A stretch of 64,000 nucleotides of DNA from assembly GCA_020747065.1 (NCBI GenBank), contig JAGMVK010000007.1, forward strand, positions 496,001 through 560,000, read 5' to 3'. Origin of the DNA: Cadophora sp. MPI-SDFR-AT-0126. Taxonomy: Eukaryota > Ascomycota > Leotiomycetes > Helotiales > Ploettnerulaceae. Positions 58,891-64,000 of the stretch are shown here, piece by piece (position 1 is the stretch's first letter; each line of letters begins with the position of its first letter). The notes beneath the pieces were generated by a model. The model searched no databases, was not told the origin of the DNA, and worked only from the letters and a program-made list of their open reading frames with translations. A program made the position numbers and the translations under genes.

Positions 58891-61800
58891 ACTGGCGGCG
58901 TGCCAGCTTCAACAGGAATGTCAAAGCTGGAGCAGAGTATCATCGACGCTGTTCTTCCATCAGAACATGCGATCTTGTGTGATGTTGGGGTTGTATGGTT
59001 GTCGGCGCATGTTGAGGTTGTTGTCTTCGTGGTAGAGCTCCACTCCGGTTTTGGCGGTCCGCGGCATGACGATGGTGGACCATGTCTTGGCGCGCCAGCT
59101 CCATCTGACCTCGCCTCGAAGGCCCGCCAAACTTGTGTCCAAAAAGAACATCTTAAATAACACTTGTTTATCTTGCATATTTTAATGCGAGGCTTTTTCG
59201 AGACTGGAGTAAGCTTTCGATTGCCATGATCTTCTCCAAATCCCTTTGCCCTATGGTTATGACTCTCAAGAACCTGGAATGGTGGTGAATCAAATGTTTC
59301 TCGGCCACTGCGGCCTCAAGTTACCAATGCCAGTTCCCGAACTGCGAGATAATGGCCTCGTGTGGCATTATTCTTTACGAAATAATGCCAGAACTCAAAA
59401 CTTTCTTCGTCGTAAATGCCCGCTGTGCGCCACAAGCCTAATCCTGTCCAAAAATGGATATTCGCCTGCCATGGACCAATGGTATGCCAGCAGCTGCCGT
59501 TGAGGGCAATCTATTGTGTGGATGTTCGAGGAATGTGGAGGACTATGATTCTTCGCAATCCTTCCAAACCCAAAGTCTTGAATTTCAGCCTCAACACACG
59601 ATGGCGGTCTTCCTGAGCATAAGAGCGATTCAGAAGTAGAGAAGCTTTCTACGCAATATGCGAGATAGTTCTGTGAGCATAGAGGCGGTGCCACAGTCAT
59701 TGTTCAAGAGATGGATCAGTCTTATGTACCAGCCATGCCACGTAATCTACATGAGCTGATCAATGATGCTTGTCGAGGTTGTAGACTGTATTCAAGATAA
59801 GGGAATTTGCAACGATCACATCATGAAAATATGGGCACGAATTCACAGACAGTACCAGCATCATCATACCCACACCTACGGGACGAAACAATCCAATATT
59901 ATCACTCGTACCTCTCAAATTCCGGTATTGATGCATCAATCCACCCAGTACTAGCGCTCAACGTCTCAAATAAATGAGTACCTGACCCCTCAGAGCAAAG
60001 ACGACTTTAATTTGAGGGCATTGGAGACCGAGATGGCACAGGTAAAGGAGAAAAAGAAAGAAGAGCTACAACAGTCAAGAGAATAAGAGCTGTGATGAGC
60101 GATTGTTAAGCGGAGAAGTGTGGGAGTACAAGTAGAATCGCAGGCAGCATCGTCGAAGGCTGGGGATTAATAGAATACTGGGAAGTAGTAAGTAAATTTT
60201 GTACACATATGAGAGAATTATGGTAGCTTCGATTGTCAGTTTCCCTCTTTATCCAGTATTGGACGTTACAGTATGTTCACGCTGGGTGTCAATAGGCACA
60301 AGTCATGGAGGCTCGCTTGACGGGAATTTAACATCAACAAATGAAGCGAGCGACCAAAACAGACCTTGCCGCAAAAAAAGTGAGAAATGTCCACGACTTC
60401 CAGCAATAACAAGTGCAAAAATAAGAGATGCCGCAGTTCGAGAAAGAAAAAATACTCCTGAACTCCTCCAAAAAAGAAATGTAGCAAAACTCCGGGACCG
60501 ATCGCGATGAGGCGGATAAATCCGACCGAGAAGCGACCAGTCTGTTAGAAACCATGAGCTTTGTCATGATTTTAGAGAGGCATCACCGTGACGAAGAACG
60601 TGGGTGCTTTTAAATGGCAGATATTTGCTTATATGATTAGATGTAGCGGATAGGATTTTTGGAGCTTGAGGAGATGAAGTGAAGGGCGAGGTGGGTGAAT
60701 GGGATTGGAAAGGTGAGGGGGTCGTGAGTGTAGGATGGGGGCTGGGTTGGTTACAGTGACGACTACAAACAGGATATGCACCAATAGGTTCTTTCAGCTG
60801 GATCGCTTTCCGTGGGCTATTCAATACAGATCTGAGTTTACATGGCTGTTTCAGAGTCTTCGGCAAGAGGGGAATTTTGCAGCGACTAGTTTTGTGTCAA
60901 GCAAAAGTATGAATATGGCCAGAATATCATCCAAACATGATTTCGACGGACCTCACACGATGCCATGTCAGGAACTTGAAGACGAAAGCATAGCCAGCAA
61001 GATAGCATCGACTTCGAAAATCATGAAATCTGCATTTACAGTTCCTTGAGAAGTGAATAATACGATTGGAGTAAATTATCAAGCAAATCTAGGCGTGCAG
61101 AATCAGGAATTGCTGAAGATTCAAACCATGCCAGTATTGCAGCTTTTTGGGGCATATTGTCACCGTGCAGCTCGGAGTTAAGGAGGCCAGTGACGCTATC
61201 TTCAACAAGTCTCTATCTAATAATGGTAGCCAAAGACGTCTTGACTTTCTCTGCGGTCAAATTGGGCTTCTACGGGCTGCCCATTAATTGTTCTTACTAC
61301 TTCAGGTTTACTAGGCTTCCATTACAGCTTTGACGTTGTTTATCCGTTCGGTTGCGACTAGAATTACACCGGTCCGAGGGCCATGCTACCTGATCGCTGA
61401 AGGTCCCTGTAGCGATCACCTGTAAGCGAGGTGTAATTCTGGCAGCAGCCGAACGGATTATGATTTCCTAGGTGGAAAGATTGGAAACTTAGAAGGCGAA
61501 TGAGTATGAGAGAGAGAGATAGGGGGATTGAGAAGAGCACTCACGAGGCTTTGCGCAGTGTTCCCAATAATATCTGCAGTATTTTTATACGCCCCATTAT
61601 TTACTACAACCACTCTGGCAGACGATAATATGGATGTTCAGGGGATTCGTTGCACGCCGCAGACACCTACACACCATTTTTATGAGGCCCCCGACTCTCA
61701 AGCCGATTCCCCTCTATCCTGTACCGCCTTGCCAAGCCTCTACGCAGTCTTGGAACTCTCAAAACGGCCTTCACCCTTCGCAGACACCTCTACGAACAGT

Positions 61801-62227
61801 ATAAGTTTCTCTCACCTCTCGCACCGATCGAATTGTATCAAAACAACCCTTGAGCTCGGGCATAACCCGCAAGAAATACGTTCACAGTTTGTACAAATCA
61901 GTAAAAAACACAGTCATTAAATCATTGAAGGGGGCATCGGTTCTAGAACTTCGATGAGTCTCAACACCTGGCAGGGATGAATACCCCCTTCCCTACCACG
62001 CAATCTCCTCCTGGATGAGTAAGCCAATCGCATGCATCACAAGCATCTGCGCAATAACTCAAATAGCAATATGGATCCTTCAACATTTAGCCCTGCGGCA
62101 CAGTTAGGAGGCCTATGTGATCCTAGCTTGGGCTTATCACAATCTCAAGGACTTAAATCATCACCGTGTCTATGTTTCCTCTCACATGCATGCAATTCTT
62201 TCAAGTAAGTATACAAAGTTGCCTTCA
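58891..62227. other. Gene-poor 3.3 kb
   Basis: No supportable gene. Plus frames near 58800-59160 are antisense to the VPS39 5' end. The frames at 59246-59500, 60199-60510 and 61528-61920 start without ATG or look unordered. It contains the inverted repeat at 61342-61458 and the upstream region of the pepsin-like gene. Confidence 0.5.
61342..61458. repeat. Fold-back inverted repeat (MITE-like or hairpin)
   Basis: Two 29-nt arms, 61342-61370 and 61430-61458, are reverse complements at 25 of 29 positions (arm ends ATCCGTTCGG and GAATTACACC). The 59-nt middle has its own 7-bp inverted repeat, GATCGCT at 61392-61398 and AGCGATC at 61411-61417. No coding content; no clear target-site duplication seen. 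Confidence 0.75.
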
Positions 62228-64000
62228 ATGGCAGCTGTTTATCCTTTGCATCATAGGCTCGCGAGTCTATGTGCAGCTTTCCTTCTGATGGGTCAAAGCC
62301 CAGCTTTTGCACTTAGCAGGATTTTTGGGGGCGAGCCAGGTAAGGCAATTGCGAGGCGAGCAGATGAGAGTAAAACCTTCGAAATCCCGTTCAATATCAC
62401 AGTAAGAAGCGATGACAACCCCAATAATTGAGCCAGCTTCTGACTGGATTTTGCTTAGCTTTCCTACGGTGAAGTCTACGGCTTCAATTGTTCGGTCGGA
62501 TCACCTTCACAGAATATAACCGTCGGGATCAGAATCTCCTCCTCGAGCGACACACAATTCAGTAACATCACCGATGCCAACCCTTGGGATTCATTCTGTA
62601 AGACCCTCCATACCAAGCACAGCTATTGAACATAGGCTTATATCTCCCTTCAGATAACGCTAGCCTTTCAACCTCATCCAAGCGTGATGTTCTGCCAATC
62701 CGTTACGACGCCTGGTCTCTGGATGGTTCCAATACAAACAACTCCAATCTATACAACGTATCATTTGCCATGGTCTCGTACTCCTCTGATGATTTGGTGT
62801 TGCCAGGGACAAACAAGACTATTACTCTAGACGACGTTCCTTTTGTTGGCTGGACGAACACTACATTCAACTGGTTCCGCCCATGGCGACCGGGTGATCC
62901 CTGGCCATATCAATGGATCGGTCTGGGGCTTCCTGTAGGACAGATTTCACGCTGGGCAGATGGCTTTGGGCAAAGCAAGCCATACCCAACGTTCCCTCAA
63001 CGGTTAATCAACACTGGGACGATCGAAAGCAATACTTTCAGCGTCTGGCTTGACGAAGCCTCTAAGAAAACCGGGCACTTACTTTTCGGAGGCTTGAATT
63101 TGAATCGATACCAAGATTCATTAGTGAGTCTTCCCACGGAGTTGGTAGACACTCCAGAAGTCCAATTTGGCTTTCTCACTCAGTAGGTATCCGGATGACC
63201 ATGCTTTCCTGTTTTGAATGTTTTGAGATTCTCTAGCCACCTGTCTCATCCCTTTCCGTAATCGTCCCTTTCAAGGCAATCACTAACTCCACTGTTACCG
63301 CAGGACACAGTTGGGCGTCACTGTTGATTCCATTGGTCTTACTGTGGCCAACAGCACCAATGCGATCAAACTTGATGCGCCTCTACAAGTCACACTCGAT
63401 CATGGGATCGAAACACGACTACCACTTGCTCTTATAACAGCGATTGCGGCAGCAGTTGGAGCCAATACCAATCCAGATGAAGTTCCAAACAGCGCATACT
63501 ATCCAGGTGTCCCATGTTCCTTCCTTTCAAACACCAGCACATTAGACATCAAATTTTCGGGTGCATCATCTCTCACTCTCTCGGTACCGATTGCACACCT
63601 CACCTCCCGTAACGGCGACGGTCTCGATATGTCCGAAGGCGAAAACGCTGCGTCATGTCGACTGAATATCAGGGCGGCTGAGGAAGGCTTGCCAGGTTCA
63701 TTTGGAGCAGGAATGCTCAAGAATTTGTACACCGTTTACGACTTGGACAACAATGTTATCTCGATTGCTCTTACGGATTTCAACACCACGGCGGCGGACC
63801 ATCTGATTACCATACCCAGTGGTGGTGTGTCCGCGATCTCAAAGGATGCTTTGACTAGACCTGAGTCTGGATCAGCTACATCTCCAACTTCTCCAGCAAG
63901 TTCCTCCTCCGCCCCAGTGAATGGAAACACGTCGAGTGGGGGTGTAAATGGTATGGCCGTTGGTCTTGGCGTCGGAATACCTGTAGCTGCCATACTTTTA
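62228..64000 (+). CDS. Pepsin-like secreted protein, catalytic motifs degenerate; partial
   Basis: Exons 62228-62401, 62459-62597, 62636-63182 and 63304 onward, running off the window. A signal peptide (MAAVYPLHHRLASLCAAFLL, then MGQSPAFA) is followed by a pepsin-fold protein: SYGEVYGFNCSVGSPSQNIT at the first lobe start, WIGLGLPV and FSVWLDEASKKTGHLLFGGL in the middle (the GxLxFGG signature), then the second lobe LDHGIETRLPLALITAIAAA. A Ser/Thr-rich linker and a hydrophobic GMAVGLGVGIPVAAIL at the edge indicate a GPI anchor or TM. The usual first DTGS and second D(S/T)G are absent: the corresponding places read RISSSSDTQF and LDHGIET. I chose the Met at 62228 for its signal peptide; an earlier in-frame ATG exists at about 62189. 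The 62598-62635 intron is only 38 nt. Confidence 0.75.

Noticed and set aside
61528..61920. 130-codon frame with a signal-like N-terminus
   Set aside because: Starts at TTG with no ATG before the hydrophobic part, and the rest is unordered.

Overview
The window is nuclear DNA from a filamentous ascomycete (Pezizomycotina). The genes are split by short introns, mostly 42-90 nt, with GT..AG ends and CTAAC/CTGAC-like branch points. Protein families are typical of this group: Rds1-like ferritin fold, fungal rhodopsin-like membrane protein, PEX14, INO80 PAPA-1 subunit, Nma111, VPS39 with its C-terminal zinc finger, GON7, small secreted Cys-rich proteins. A leotiomycete is my guess from general flavour only. 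No rRNA, intact tRNA, CRISPR or complete transposon was seen.

Layout. 0.2-4 kb: an F-box/LRR-like gene and an uncharacterised three-exon gene. 5.6-11.4 kb: a UbiA-type prenyltransferase-like membrane protein (-) and an SPX-domain phosphate transporter (+). 12.1-16.6 kb: a small secreted Ser/Ala-rich protein, a weak ORF, an Rds1-like secreted ferritin-fold protein and a hotdog thioesterase. 17.4-22.8 kb: a seven-TM rhodopsin-like protein with about nine exons and a PTR2 peptide transporter. 24-31.2 kb: a small uncharacterised gene, PEX14 (-), a short divergent ORF and an INO80-complex PAPA-1 protein (+). 32.4-35.5 kb: a C2H2 zinc-finger protein (-) divergent from a PEP-mutase/isocitrate-lyase-like enzyme (+). 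36.2-41.3 kb is an accessory block: a frame-blocked relative of the 24-kb gene that begins with a 29-C tract, and two related small secreted Cys-rich proteins on either side of another possible secreted ORF. 42.3-49.6 kb: an unknown three-exon gene, a JmjC/cupin protein (-) and the HtrA-like protease Nma111 (+). 50.5-54.1 kb: two tandem paralogs of an unrecognised coiled-coil family. 54.8-58.9 kb: GON7 (+) converging on VPS39 (-). 58.9-62.2 kb is gene-poor and carries a fold-back inverted repeat. 62.2-64.0 kb: the 5' part of a pepsin-like secreted protein that appears to lack both catalytic Asp motifs, cut by the window edge.

There is no operon-like logic. Housekeeping genes (VPS39, GON7, NMA111, PEX14, INO80 subunit, PTR2, phosphate transporter) alternate with lineage-restricted ones. 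The most novel material is the tandem coiled-coil pair at 50.5-54.1 kb, the two related gene pairs (24 kb/36 kb; 37.5 kb/40.5 kb) and the degenerate aspartic protease. Exon coordinates were worked out by hand from splice signals and reading phase; total lengths divide by three for every gene given with full exons, unless a frame break is stated.
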